In this document: positions 40,670 to 48,837 of the stretch, one piece after another
How positions within the stretch are numbered: the first letter of the stretch is position 1
How the letters are laid out: each line of letters opens with the position of its first letter
Assembly (NCBI GenBank): GCA_002791545.1
Contig: PFXG01000034.1
Location: forward strand, 1-52,335
Reading direction: 5' to 3'
From: Zetaproteobacteria bacterium CG_4_9_14_3_um_filter_49_83
GTDB taxonomy: Bacteria > Pseudomonadota > Zetaproteobacteria > Mariprofundales > Mariprofundaceae
Length of the DNA stretch: 52,335 bases
The notes under the pieces: model-generated
The model's database searches: none
Seen by the model: the letters and a program-made list of their open reading frames with translations, nothing else
Told to the model about the DNA's origin: nothing
Program-made: the position numbers and the translations under genes

Positions 40670-41247
40670 ATTTCCTCCCGACATCTCACTAAACCCATGT
40701 TTATCCACAGCAAGGATAAAACCATAATTTCAACATAGCAAACACAACACCATAGCACCTGAAATTATCAACGATTCATTTCACGATTTACCGAGACCTG
40801 ATGATTGGTGTGGAGCAGCCCTGCTTTTTTTTAATACAATGAACGTTAGAACGCAACCCATGTTAAAAAAAGCGTGTGTAGTGATCCAGTAAAATATTCC
40901 CACAAAATAAATTCAAGAGGCTTTGTCTCCAGTGCTAAGCTCAAGCAGACAACTATCTGCATCCACCAGGATAGCCTCATATCGACCTTGAAACAGGTGG
41001 CCGACTGATCTTTTTTGACGATTCACATACCTCGTTATATCGAAATGAAAGGTTTTGATATCTATTCCAGCTTGAAGCATCGGCTTCGAGTAACCCCAAC
41101 AAAATTATTAACCCCAGCGGAAACGATGAACCTACAAATTATAGTTGTCATCCACCACATGAAAGATATGGACTAAATAATTGCCATTCCGCTGCCGAGT
41201 GCATCATTTACACTGGAGAATGCAAAAGGCCCGGTTATGCTTCGCCC
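40670..41247. other. 578-base gene-free region between lemA and mltB
   Basis: It must hold the divergent promoters for lemA and mltB. The middle (40913-41040) contains a transposase fragment, described separately. A short hairpin with a T-run (AGCA-GCCC-TGCT then T8, around 40813-40832, plus strand) has no plus-strand gene to end. The rest is AT-rich and I see no other gene or RNA in it. Confidence 0.6.
40913..41040 (-). pseudogene. Remnant of a REP-associated tyrosine transposase (RAYT, Y1 family)
   Basis: On the minus strand one frame reads ITRYVNRQKRSVGHLFQGRY and then EAILVDADSCLLELS, before a stop at 40913-40915. The run GHLFQGRYxAILVDxDSxLLEL is the diagnostic stretch just before the RYIHLNPVRA part of RAYT/IS200-like transposases. 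Everything before it (including the catalytic HUH motif) and after it is lost or unrecognisable, so this is a short decayed fragment, about 42 codons. It is too short to appear as a normal reading frame. I did not find clear REP hairpins beside it, apart from an imperfect stem at 41073-41092. Confidence 0.75.
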
Positions 41248-42327
41248 ATGACTTCTTTTTCTGAACCTAACACCCCCGAAACCCATCCAGACATCCATCG
41301 AAGAACCATGCTTAAAGGCAGTCTGGCTGTAGCGGCGGCCACTTTGGCAGGCATGAGCCTGACTTCGGCTTATACGCTTTGGGCGGCTGAAACCGGATCA
41401 ACTGTTTCTGATAAGGATCGCGAAGCCCTGATTCAGTGGCTGATCGAGAAAACAAAGCTTGATGCAAAGTGGATTCGCGACCTGATCACCCATGCGCAAT
41501 ACGATGCCACCATTATCGAGCGTATCACGCGCCCCTATGAAAGTCGCAGCTACGCCGAATATCGGCCCTTATTTGTGCATGATAAACTGGCAACACTCGG
41601 TGCAGATTACATGCAAACGCATACCGAAGTGTTCAAGCGTGCCTTTGATGCCTATGGCCTGCAAAAGGAAGTCATCACCGCGATTCTCGGCATGGAATCG
41701 CACTTCGGCCAACACCATGGCAAAGATCGTGTCGTCGACTCCTTATTCACGCTGAGCACCGGCTATCCGCGTCGCGCTGAATTCTTCCGCAATGAACTGG
41801 CAGAGCTATTGATGCTGTGTGATGAAGAAGGCCTGGAAGCCAAAGATTTCAAGGGCTCTTACGCCGGAGCTTTCGGGACGACGCAATTCATCCCGTCATC
41901 GTATCGGGCTTATGCCGTCGATGCTGATAAAGATGGTAAACGTGATGTCTGGAACTCACCTGATGATATCATTCACAGTGTCGCGCATTATTTTCAACGC
42001 CATGGCTGGGATCACACGCGCCCGGTAGCACACTGGTTACCGCTGATTCCCGCCCTTAAAGCCCAGGCCGAACTCGGACTGAAAGACTGGCAATCGCTGG
42101 CATCACTGCGCCAGCACAGCAAAACGCTACGCAATACCGCGCTGCCGATGTGGAAAGATGATGATAAAGTGACCATCATTAACATGAAAACTGATAAAGG
42201 TGATCAGATGGCGCTGGTTCATTACAATTTTTATGTCATCACCCGCTGGAACCGCTCATATAACTATGCCATGGCGGTTAATGAACTGGCGGAAAAAATG
42301 GGATGCGCACAATGCAAAACAAGCTGA
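41248..42327 (+). CDS. mltB: Lytic murein transglycosylase B-like protein with Tat-type signal
   Basis: 359 residues. The N-terminus carries a twin-arginine type signal (RRTMLKG, Arg18-Arg19, followed by a moderately hydrophobic Ala-rich stretch). It has no lipobox, whereas E. coli MltB is a Sec lipoprotein. The SLT domain has the catalytic Glu150 in ILGMESHFGQHHG and later FGTTQFIPSSY and NSPDDIIHSVAHYFQRHGW, as in the MltB family. It cleaves glycan strands to 1,6-anhydromuropeptides. rlpA overlaps its 3-prime end by 16 bases. A weak AAGG ribosome site lies before the ATG, so the start is less certain than the family. Confidence 0.9.
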   Translation: MTSFSEPNTPETHPDIHRRTMLKGSLAVAAATLAGMSLTSAYTLWAAETGSTVSDKDREALIQWLIEKTKLDAKWIRDLITHAQYDATIIERITRPYESRSYAEYRPLFVHDKLATLGADYMQTHTEVFKRAFDAYGLQKEVITAILGMESHFGQHHGKDRVVDSLFTLSTGYPRRAEFFRNELAELLMLCDEEGLEAKDFKGSYAGAFGTTQFIPSSYRAYAVDADKDGKRDVWNSPDDIIHSVAHYFQRHGWDHTRPVAHWLPLIPALKAQAELGLKDWQSLASLRQHSKTLRNTALPMWKDDDKVTIINMKTDKGDQMALVHYNFYVITRWNRSYNYAMAVNELAEKMGCAQCKTS

Positions 42328-43169
42328 TTCCGATTTTACTGACACTGAGTCTGCCTGCATTCGGCATGCTGGGCGGCTGTGTTAAGCAGGTGAGCAAAAA
42401 CTTTCCGGTGCCGCCAAAAGCGCCTGCCCAGGACACCGCCGAACCTAAGAAAACAGGTAATCCTTATCAGATTGCCGGTAAATGGTATTACCCCCTGCAA
42501 AGTGCCAGTGGATACGATCAAACAGGCGTAGCCTCGTGGTATGGGCCAGATTTTCACGGCAAACTGACCGCCAACGGAGAGCGCTACGATATGCATGCAA
42601 TGTCGGCTGCACACACCACCTTACCCCTGCCAACCATGGTACGTGTAACCAATCTGGAGAATGGCCGACAGATCATCGTGCGCGTCAACGATCGCGGCCC
42701 TTTCGTTAAAAGCCGCATTATCGATCTGTCCTACGCCGCCGCCAATGCCCTTGCTTATGATAAACAGGGCACCGCCCGCGTTCGCGTGCAGGCGCTGGAA
42801 GGCAGTGACAGTCAAGCCGTAGCAGCCAATACAGCCGCCCCTGTCCAAGCGGCAGATCCGGTCATCACCACACCGCCTGTGCGAGCTTCTGCGCCGGTTC
42901 AGGTGACAACGGGCAGCACTACGACCTCATCAAACATGGGCCGCATTTATATTCAGGTTGGCGCATTTTCTTCGTACATCAACGCCAAAAACATGCAGGA
43001 GCGCATTCGGAACGATTTTGCCAATGCTCATATCCAGCCACCTGCGGCAGGTATGCCTGCCTGGTATCGCGTACAAATCGGCCCCTTCGATGACGTTGGC
43101 ACGGTAGAAAACACTGTCATCGAACTCGAACGCCTCGGCCATAAAGGTAGCGTGGTAATTATCCGCTAA
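42312..43169 (+). CDS. rlpA: RlpA septal-ring lytic transglycosylase, lipoprotein
   Basis: 285 residues with a lipoprotein signal: lipobox LGGC with Cys23. The double-psi beta-barrel is marked by GVASWYGPDFHGKLTANGE, YDMHAMSAAHTTLP and VRVNDRGPF (catalytic Asp and His region). A Ser/Thr/Pro-rich linker leads to a C-terminal SPOR domain (GRIYIQVGAFSS) that binds stem-peptide-free glycans at the division site. RlpA cleaves such glycans. The ATG at 42312 overlaps mltB; the next gene begins in the RlpA stop (TAATG). The order mltB-rlpA-dac-dat is conserved in many proteobacteria. Confidence 0.92.
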   Translation: MQNKLIPILLTLSLPAFGMLGGCVKQVSKNFPVPPKAPAQDTAEPKKTGNPYQIAGKWYYPLQSASGYDQTGVASWYGPDFHGKLTANGERYDMHAMSAAHTTLPLPTMVRVTNLENGRQIIVRVNDRGPFVKSRIIDLSYAAANALAYDKQGTARVRVQALEGSDSQAVAANTAAPVQAADPVITTPPVRASAPVQVTTGSTTTSSNMGRIYIQVGAFSSYINAKNMQERIRNDFANAHIQPPAAGMPAWYRVQIGPFDDVGTVENTVIELERLGHKGSVVIIR

Positions 43170-43708
43170 TGCGCCATACACGCCCTTTTTTAACGGCCTT
43201 CGGATCATCGCGTATTACAGCGAATGATCCGCTGTTTGCCGACGTTCAAACCTTATCACAAAAGCTCGGAGCACTCGGTTGGAATGGCCTGACCGGTGGC
43301 CATCAGGGCATGATGGCGGCTTTTTCTCAGGGCATCACTGCGGCCGGTGGTGAAGTTCACGGAATCACGCTGCAACAGTTCCCCACCCCGCCAGACAACA
43401 CGCTCAGCGAAGAAATTCGGGCGCATAACTTTTTCACCCGCATGCAGCATTTGATTGAGCAGGCCGATGCCTATCTTGTGTTACCGGGTGGTTTAGGCAC
43501 ACTGGCTGAATTAGCCATGACCTGGGATTTACTGGCGATTCAAACCCTGCAAGCGCGTCCGCTGGTGATCTATGGAAACTTATGGGAGCCCGTTATGGCG
43601 CAACTGCAACAATCACTGGTGATGTCGGTGGATCACAGTTTTAAGACATTCACCTACTGCCACAATCACGACGAGGTACTGGCTGCACTCGAATTGACCC
43701 ATGCTTGA
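43169..43708 (+). CDS. LOG-family nucleotide-binding protein
   Basis: 179 residues. The phosphate-binding signature PGGLGTLAE (106-114) matches the PGGxGTxxE motif of the LOG (LONELY GUY / TIGR00730-type) family, and TGGHQGMMAA is the usual first glycine-rich turn. Some members cleave AMP or cytokinin nucleotides to free base and ribose-5-phosphate; many bacterial ones are uncharacterised. The usual RK pair is RM here (NFFTRMQH), so activity may differ. It overlaps rlpA by one base and rluA by eight bases, so it is co-translated within the cell-wall operon without an obvious wall role. Confidence 0.82.
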   Translation: MRHTRPFLTAFGSSRITANDPLFADVQTLSQKLGALGWNGLTGGHQGMMAAFSQGITAAGGEVHGITLQQFPTPPDNTLSEEIRAHNFFTRMQHLIEQADAYLVLPGGLGTLAELAMTWDLLAIQTLQARPLVIYGNLWEPVMAQLQQSLVMSVDHSFKTFTYCHNHDEVLAALELTHA

Positions 43709-44567
43709 TTACATCATCACCATAAAACCATCCACCAGCATCCGTCTCGACAAGGCGCTGGCTGAATTCACGCCACTTTCACGCCGGCGTATCCGTCAGG
43801 CTATTGATGACGGTGGCGTTTATATCAACAACCAGCGCTGTCGCACAGCCGGACGCATGCTCAAAGGCCGAGAAAAACTGCGCATCCTGACGCTCGACGA
43901 AGAGGTACTCATTCCGTTTGTCGGCGAGGAACAACTGCTCTGGCAACAAAACGGGCTTTACCTGATTCACAAACGCAGCGGCCAATATGCACAGGAAGCG
44001 CTACACCGCAGCAAAGGAACCCTGCCCGATGAACTGGCACGTTTTCTCGCCATACCACCCTTACGGGCCAAATACCTGCGACCTGTGCATCGGCTGGATC
44101 GTGGCACATCAGGCCTGATGCTGTTCAGTGAACACCCGGCGCAATTGCAACATTTGCAACAGCATTGGCATTCACATGTACAAAAGCGCTATCTGGCCTG
44201 GGTATCTCCCGCACCATCATGGGATGAACAGAACATCGAGCTGGCCATCAGCAAACAGCGCGACACACTGGGGCGTTATCATACCGACCCGGAAAACGGG
44301 CCATTATCCCGCGCTTGCAGCACCACCGCCATGGTACGCCAACGGCTGGAGGATCGGGCATTGCTTGAATTAATTCCGCATACCGGACGAACTCATCAAT
44401 TGCGTGTTCATCTTCAGGCCCTAGGATGCCCCATTCTTGGCGATAGCCGCTATGGCGGTAAACGACATTCGCGTCTGATGCTGCATGCATACGCTTTAAA
44501 AATTCACACCCCGGCCCTTCCTGAAACCATGGAATGGACTGCAGAGCCGGAAGGAGACTGGTTATGA
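43701..44567 (+). CDS. RluA-family pseudouridine synthase
   Basis: 288 residues. The N-terminal S4 RNA-binding fold (RLDKALAEFTPLSRRRIRQAI) is followed by the RluA catalytic motif HRLDRGTSG (130-138, catalytic Asp133) and RTHQLRVHLQALGCPILGD. It isomerises uridine in rRNA or tRNA; which site (RluC/D-like or another) cannot be read here. It overlaps the LOG gene by eight bases and dacC by four bases (ATGA). Length is normal. Confidence 0.9.
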   Translation: MLDYIITIKPSTSIRLDKALAEFTPLSRRRIRQAIDDGGVYINNQRCRTAGRMLKGREKLRILTLDEEVLIPFVGEEQLLWQQNGLYLIHKRSGQYAQEALHRSKGTLPDELARFLAIPPLRAKYLRPVHRLDRGTSGLMLFSEHPAQLQHLQQHWHSHVQKRYLAWVSPAPSWDEQNIELAISKQRDTLGRYHTDPENGPLSRACSTTAMVRQRLEDRALLELIPHTGRTHQLRVHLQALGCPILGDSRYGGKRHSRLMLHAYALKIHTPALPETMEWTAEPEGDWL

Positions 44568-45793
44568 ACACTCACATTTCAACATCATGGATTCGCCTTT
44601 CCGGCATGCTCATGGTGTTGGCGATCCAATTCATCATGATGGATGTCACCGGCATTGCCCGGGCCAGCGACTGGCCCACTGCACCGACCGTCAACGCCAA
44701 ATCATGGATTCTGATGGATGCACGCTCGAAACAGATTCTGGCCGAGAGCAATGCCGAGCAGCAACTACCCCCTGCCAGCCTGACCAAATTAATGACGCTT
44801 TATCTGATTTTCGAGGACTTGAAGCTGGGTCGCCTGAAAGCGGATGCTCAGGTGAATGTCAGTAAGAAAGCCTGGAAAATTGGTGGCAGCACGATGTTCC
44901 TTGAGCCGCGCATGAAACCGATCGTCGGCGATCTGATTCACGGTATTGCAACCCTCTCCGGTAATGATGCCTGTATTGCCATGGCCGAACATATTGCCGG
45001 TAGTGAAGAAGCCTTTGCCGGACGTATGAATCAAAAAGCCGAGGCTTTGGGTATGACACACTCACATTTCGTCAATGCCAGCGGCTTTCCGGCTGAAGGT
45101 CATTACAGTTCAGCCAAAGATATGGCTATTCTGGCCGCTGCACTGTGGCGCGATTTTCCGGACCGCTATACCGTTTTCGCTGAACGCGAATATTCCTACG
45201 ATGGACGCACCCAACCCAACCGCAATCGTTTATTGTGGAGTATGCCCGAAGCTGATGGTCTGAAAACCGGTCATACGCAGGAAGCGGGTTTCTGCCTTGT
45301 CGCATCGGCAGAGAAAAATAATACGCGCTTTGTTTCAGCGGTATTCGGCACAGACTCCGACAAGGAACGCGCCCAGCAATCACGGGTATTGCTAACGCAT
45401 GGTTTCCGTAATTTTGTTACACTACAACCGGCCGAGCGTGATATCCGCAGAAAAGTACAGGTATTTGAAGGTAAGGAAGACCACGTTTGGTTAAAACCGG
45501 CCGAACAGGTCTTTGTTACAGCACCGGTCGGCATGCAAAATAATGTGGTATTCCACCTGCAATATCCGGCTCCACTGCATGCACCCATTCAACAAGACAG
45601 TGAAATCGGCAGCGTTGAAGCGCTGCTCAAATCATCCGGCAGCGATGCATCACCGCTGCTGCTGAATACGATCCCGATGATTGCCGCCAATCCGGTGGAA
45701 GAGGCATCATGGTTTGGCAAACAATGGGATCGCGTACGCCTGATGATTTCTCCCCCTGACGTTGTAACTGAACAAAACGAGGTATCCCAATGA
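44564..45793 (+). CDS. dacC: D-alanyl-D-alanine carboxypeptidase (PBP5/6 type)
   Basis: 409 residues with a signal peptide (cleavage near ARA, about residue 34). The three penicillin-binding motifs are present: SLTK (72-75, nucleophile Ser72), SGN (132-134) and KTG (234-236). A C-terminal PBP5-like beta domain follows. It trims the terminal D-Ala from peptidoglycan pentapeptides in the periplasm. GGAG precedes the ATG at 44564; the reading frame is open further upstream inside rluA but only this start has a ribosome site. It overlaps the next gene, a D-amino acid transaminase, by four bases. Confidence 0.93.
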   Translation: MNTHISTSWIRLSGMLMVLAIQFIMMDVTGIARASDWPTAPTVNAKSWILMDARSKQILAESNAEQQLPPASLTKLMTLYLIFEDLKLGRLKADAQVNVSKKAWKIGGSTMFLEPRMKPIVGDLIHGIATLSGNDACIAMAEHIAGSEEAFAGRMNQKAEALGMTHSHFVNASGFPAEGHYSSAKDMAILAAALWRDFPDRYTVFAEREYSYDGRTQPNRNRLLWSMPEADGLKTGHTQEAGFCLVASAEKNNTRFVSAVFGTDSDKERAQQSRVLLTHGFRNFVTLQPAERDIRRKVQVFEGKEDHVWLKPAEQVFVTAPVGMQNNVVFHLQYPAPLHAPIQQDSEIGSVEALLKSSGSDASPLLLNTIPMIAANPVEEASWFGKQWDRVRLMISPPDVVTEQNEVSQ

Positions 45794-46647
45794 GTGAATC
45801 CCTGATTGCCTATGTCAATGGCGAATTCCTGCCGATGGAATCAGCCACTGTGCATATTGAAGACCGTGGCTTTCAATTTGCCGATGGTATTTATGAAGTC
45901 GTAGCCTGCTTCAATGGCTTTTTTCTCGATATTGAACCGCATCTGGAGCGTCTTGATCGATCATGCCGCGAAATTAACATCATCCTGCCGATGTCGCAGG
46001 CAGCGTTGTCCGATCTGGTTCAAGAAGTCTACAAACGGAATCCTTTCCGCAATGCGATGATCTACATTCAGATCACCCGTGGTGCATCAGCGCGCACGCA
46101 TCTGCCACCTCCGGGTTTGGTTCCAACAGTGGTCATCACCTCGCGTCAGCTGCCAATTCCTCCCGACACCAAAGTTGCCCAGGGTGCCAGTGCCATCACC
46201 TTGCAGGATATCCGCTGGAAACGCTGCGACATCAAATCCATCGCCCTGCTCGCCAGCGTTCTGGGCAAACAGGAAGCCGCCAGTCGCGGCGCCGAAGAAG
46301 CGATCTGGCTGGATGAACAGGGGCATGCACTGGAGGGATGCTCCACTAATATTTTCGCCACCATCGGCGATACGCTGGTTACTCACCCGCTGGATCATCA
46401 GGTACTCGGTGGCATCACCCGCAGCATGGCGCTTAAAGCAGCCAAAGCCTGCAACATTCCGGTCGAAGAGCGTGCATGGCGACTGGATGAACCCGGCCTG
46501 AGCGAATGCATGATGAGCAGCACCACCAATGCCATTATGCCGATCACGCTGGTCAACGGTCAGGCCGTCGGCGATGGTCTTCCCGGCCCTATGGCGATGC
46601 AGTTGCGCTCATGGATGCTGGCCGACATGGAAGCCATGCAAGCATGA
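45790..46647 (+). CDS. dat: D-amino acid (D-alanine) aminotransferase
   Basis: 285 residues, class IV PLP enzyme. The PLP lysine is Lys149 (RCDIKSIALLA). ITRGASARTHLPP gives the Arg98, Arg102 and His104 pattern that sets D-amino acid transaminases apart from branched-chain ones; VHIEDRGFQFADGIYEV is the usual N-terminal motif. It swaps amino groups between D-alanine and 2-oxo acids. Being coupled to the carboxypeptidase that releases D-alanine, it may recycle D-Ala or make D-Glu. Start ATG 45790 overlaps the dac stop; the next gene overlaps it again. Confidence 0.92.
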   Translation: MSESLIAYVNGEFLPMESATVHIEDRGFQFADGIYEVVACFNGFFLDIEPHLERLDRSCREINIILPMSQAALSDLVQEVYKRNPFRNAMIYIQITRGASARTHLPPPGLVPTVVITSRQLPIPPDTKVAQGASAITLQDIRWKRCDIKSIALLASVLGKQEAASRGAEEAIWLDEQGHALEGCSTNIFATIGDTLVTHPLDHQVLGGITRSMALKAAKACNIPVEERAWRLDEPGLSECMMSSTTNAIMPITLVNGQAVGDGLPGPMAMQLRSWMLADMEAMQA

Positions 46648-47306
46648 CAGTCGGCACAACAAAGACATCCCCGATGCCGTGGAAAGCTGTGCTGTTCGAT
46701 CTGGATGGCACCCTGCTTGATGGTTTTGCCCCGATCACCTATGCGCTGAATAAAACGCTGATCGAATTCGGACTTGAACCGATGGATGAGGTAGCCATTC
46801 AGCGGCATACCGGACGCGGTGAATGCAGTATGATTTCTCTGTTTGGTGATCGACGCGAAGAGGCAGGAAAACGCTTCCTCGAATTTCATGATGAAAAATT
46901 ATTCGATGTTACGCCAATGGCAGAAGCTACTGAGATGCTCGAAATGCTACACCAGCAAGGTCTCAAGCTGGCCATTGTCACCAGCAAATCGCAAATCAGA
47001 GCCGACCAGCAACTGGCACATCTGGGCTGGACCGATTATTTCGGCAGCATCATCGGCCTGACGCCGCAGCGTCGGCAAAAGCCTGATCCGCATACCATTT
47101 ATCTGGCTTGTGAAGCGCTGCAAGTAAGTCCTGAACACGCCCTGATGATCGGTGATGGCATTGCCGACATGAAAGCCGCCGTAAACGCTTCAACTACAGC
47201 TGTTGGCGTCTGTCACTCTTTTACGTCCGATGAACTGATCGAAGCCGGTGCCATGCTGGCCTTTGCCGATTTGCCCGCCATTCGCCAATGGATGCTCAAA
47301 CTGTGA
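46644..47306 (+). CDS. HAD-superfamily hydrolase, phosphoglycolate phosphatase-like
   Basis: 220 residues. The nucleophile motif FDLDGTLLD (nucleophile Asp19), a helical cap domain, IVTSKS (motif II), a lysine in QKPDPHTIY and the acidic motif GDGIADMKAA are in the order of the HAD-IA family. Its closest styles are Gph (2-phosphoglycolate) and YieH/PpaX phosphatases; the substrate is uncertain. For an autotroph a phosphoglycolate phosphatase would be useful, but only position-free similarity supports it. I chose ATG 46644 (ATGA overlap with dat); ATG 46674 (MPWKAVLFDLD) is possible. Start of the next gene overlaps its end. Confidence 0.8.
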   Translation: MTVGTTKTSPMPWKAVLFDLDGTLLDGFAPITYALNKTLIEFGLEPMDEVAIQRHTGRGECSMISLFGDRREEAGKRFLEFHDEKLFDVTPMAEATEMLEMLHQQGLKLAIVTSKSQIRADQQLAHLGWTDYFGSIIGLTPQRRQKPDPHTIYLACEALQVSPEHALMIGDGIADMKAAVNASTTAVGVCHSFTSDELIEAGAMLAFADLPAIRQWMLKL

Positions 47307-48172
47307 GCACAACCGATGTAGCGGAAGACACTGCCAACCCCCCTCAACATACCGCCACGCTAAGTCGCTTTCTGCTCAAAGCATGTCATGTGCGCGGCGT
47401 ACTTATTGAAGCTGCCCCTCTGATCAGAGAAGCCAATCGTATTCACGGACTGGAAGGTATACCGGCGACATTGTTCGGTCAGGTGCTGATGGCCTCCATG
47501 TCGCTGCTCAGCATCAGCAAAGGCGGTGTCCGGCAGGTACTGCAACTGGATGCAACCCGCATGACTGCCCCGATTGTCCGCATGCAGGCAGAAACACGTC
47601 CTGGCATGGTTCGCGGTTACCTTAACTGGAATCAGGATGCACAACTCAGACAGGGTGATGATGCTCTTTTGTCCTCCTGGATGGGTAGTCCGGTGTTAAC
47701 GTCCACCGTGCGCGATCTGGGTTTCAGCTCCCCGTATATTTCAACGATTGAACATGCTTCAGATTTTATTGCTGATCATATTGTTCATTATCTGCACCAA
47801 TCAACGCAGATCCGTGCCGACCTGGCCCTCAGTGGTCATCGTGCACTGTTGATCGAAGCCATGCCCGATTGCAGTGATGAGTTGTGGATGCAGGCGCTGA
47901 CGGCCATGGCTGCTATTGATAATACCATGCTTGCCGAAGCCGGACGCGAGAATATTCTGAAGATGCTGGAATCAGCTGACTGCCAGATGCTCGGTGAAGA
48001 CAGTTACAATTATCAGTGCATGTGTAATGCCGATTCCATCATGGCTTCGCTGCAATCATTTTCGCAGGACCAATTACACGAGCTGGCCGATGAGCATGGT
48101 GAAATCACTCTCTCATGCCAGTATTGCAGGAAAAATTACATCACGAAAGTGTCAGGAGGACATCAATCATGA
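47288..48172 (+). CDS. hslO: Hsp33 redox-regulated chaperone
   Basis: 294 residues. The N-terminal HVRGVLIEAAPLIREANRIHG and GQVLMASMSLLS are the Hsp33 fold, and the four zinc cysteines are at 244, 246 (CMC) and 277, 280 (CQYC). In known Hsp33, oxidation releases zinc and unfolds the linker, turning on holdase activity. The start is unclear: ATG 47288 or GTG 47303, the latter giving the GTGA overlap with the HAD gene that is usual in this operon. The gene overlaps a 36-codon gene at its end. Confidence 0.92.
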   Translation: MDAQTVSTTDVAEDTANPPQHTATLSRFLLKACHVRGVLIEAAPLIREANRIHGLEGIPATLFGQVLMASMSLLSISKGGVRQVLQLDATRMTAPIVRMQAETRPGMVRGYLNWNQDAQLRQGDDALLSSWMGSPVLTSTVRDLGFSSPYISTIEHASDFIADHIVHYLHQSTQIRADLALSGHRALLIEAMPDCSDELWMQALTAMAAIDNTMLAEAGRENILKMLESADCQMLGEDSYNYQCMCNADSIMASLQSFSQDQLHELADEHGEITLSCQYCRKNYITKVSGGHQS

Positions 48173-48279
48173 AGGAATACTTCTACGGTTTCTTCGGTGT
48201 CTGGATCTATCTCCCGCTATCCGGTTTATCCAGAAAATGGCGGCGGTTTTCACGTAAAATCCGTGGTAAAGAAGGCTGA
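48169..48279 (+). CDS. Small basic protein of 36 residues, unknown
   Basis: An ATG overlapping the hslO stop (ATGA) with a strong ribosome site (AGGAGG at 48154-48159, 9 bases upstream) opens a 36-codon frame: MKEYFYGFFGVWIYLPLSGL, then a basic tail rich in Arg and Lys (SRKWRRFSRKIRGKEG). The hydrophobic-aromatic first half and cationic second half suggest a membrane-associated microprotein. The frame continues past its TGA into a methyltransferase-like pseudogene, so it may also be the remains of an upstream segment; the good ribosome site argues for a real gene. Unrecognised. Confidence 0.5.
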   Translation: MKEYFYGFFGVWIYLPLSGLSRKWRRFSRKIRGKEG

Positions 48280-48720
48280 CTGCTGCAACAAGTTACCCTG
48301 CCAACGATTTCATGGCGGCAATGTTGTGATCGCAGATTAGTCAGAATATGGGATCATGATAAGGTCAACGGCAATATCCGCATCAGTGAACTGGGTGCGA
48401 TCAGTGCCATTGCCAGCCAGTGTGATGCCGCAGCAACATTCTTGAAATCGGCACATTTGATGGGCGTACTTCCCTGAACCTGGCATTTTCGACACCTGCC
48501 GACTGCCGGATTTTCACCCTCGACCTCAAACCGGAAATGGACACTGAATTTTCTTTGGCCGATGGTGAAGACCACATGGTGCAAAAGAAAATGTCCGGTG
48601 CCCGCATTGAGAAATACCGCGCATCGCATCCGGATGTAACGGGAAAAATCAACCAGTTGTACGGTGATTCAGCCAAATTTGATTTTTCCCAGCAATTTAA
48701 CCTCAATCGCTGTTGCACTT
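48280..48720 (+). pseudogene. Frameshifted, truncated SAM-dependent methyltransferase
   Basis: Two frames together read as a class I methyltransferase of the type starting with a DKVNG segment. The first frame gives RLVRIWDHDKVNGNIRISEL and then GAISAIASQCDAA. The second, from about 48435, gives NILEIGTFDGRTSLNLAFST, ADCRIFTLDLKPE and MVQKKMSGARIEKYRASHPD, INQLYGDSAKFDFS. A one-base shift at about 48430-48436 joins them. After FNLNRC (about 48710) the expected DLIFVDGSHTY part is replaced by unrelated codons, so the 3-prime third is gone. No intact start is visible. It is dead or a leftover of the rearrangement that placed the rhs gene next to it. Confidence 0.75.
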
Positions 48721-48780
48721 ATACTTTGAGTCCGCCCATTGATAATAATCCTTCGCTCTAATAAATTAAAATTTTATCAA

Positions 48781-48821
48781 AACAAACTACTAAGAGAGCC
48801 ACTAGTATCTAGAAGTTTGTT
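48781..48821 (-). terminator. Possible stem-loop ending the rhs transcript
   Basis: AACAAACT (48781-48788) and AGTTTGTT (48814-48821) form an 8-bp stem, with an inner CTAG-TAT-CTAG palindrome in the loop. On the minus strand it follows the rhs stop and leads into an A/T-rich stretch (TTTTGATAAAATTTTAATTT). The loop is long, so this is a weak call. Confidence 0.35.
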
Positions 48822-48837
48822 CTTACAATTTTATACC

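Noticed and set aside
40813-40832. Hairpin plus T-run on the plus strand
   Set aside because: The stem is only about 4-5 bp and no plus-strand gene ends before it; probably chance or decayed sequence.
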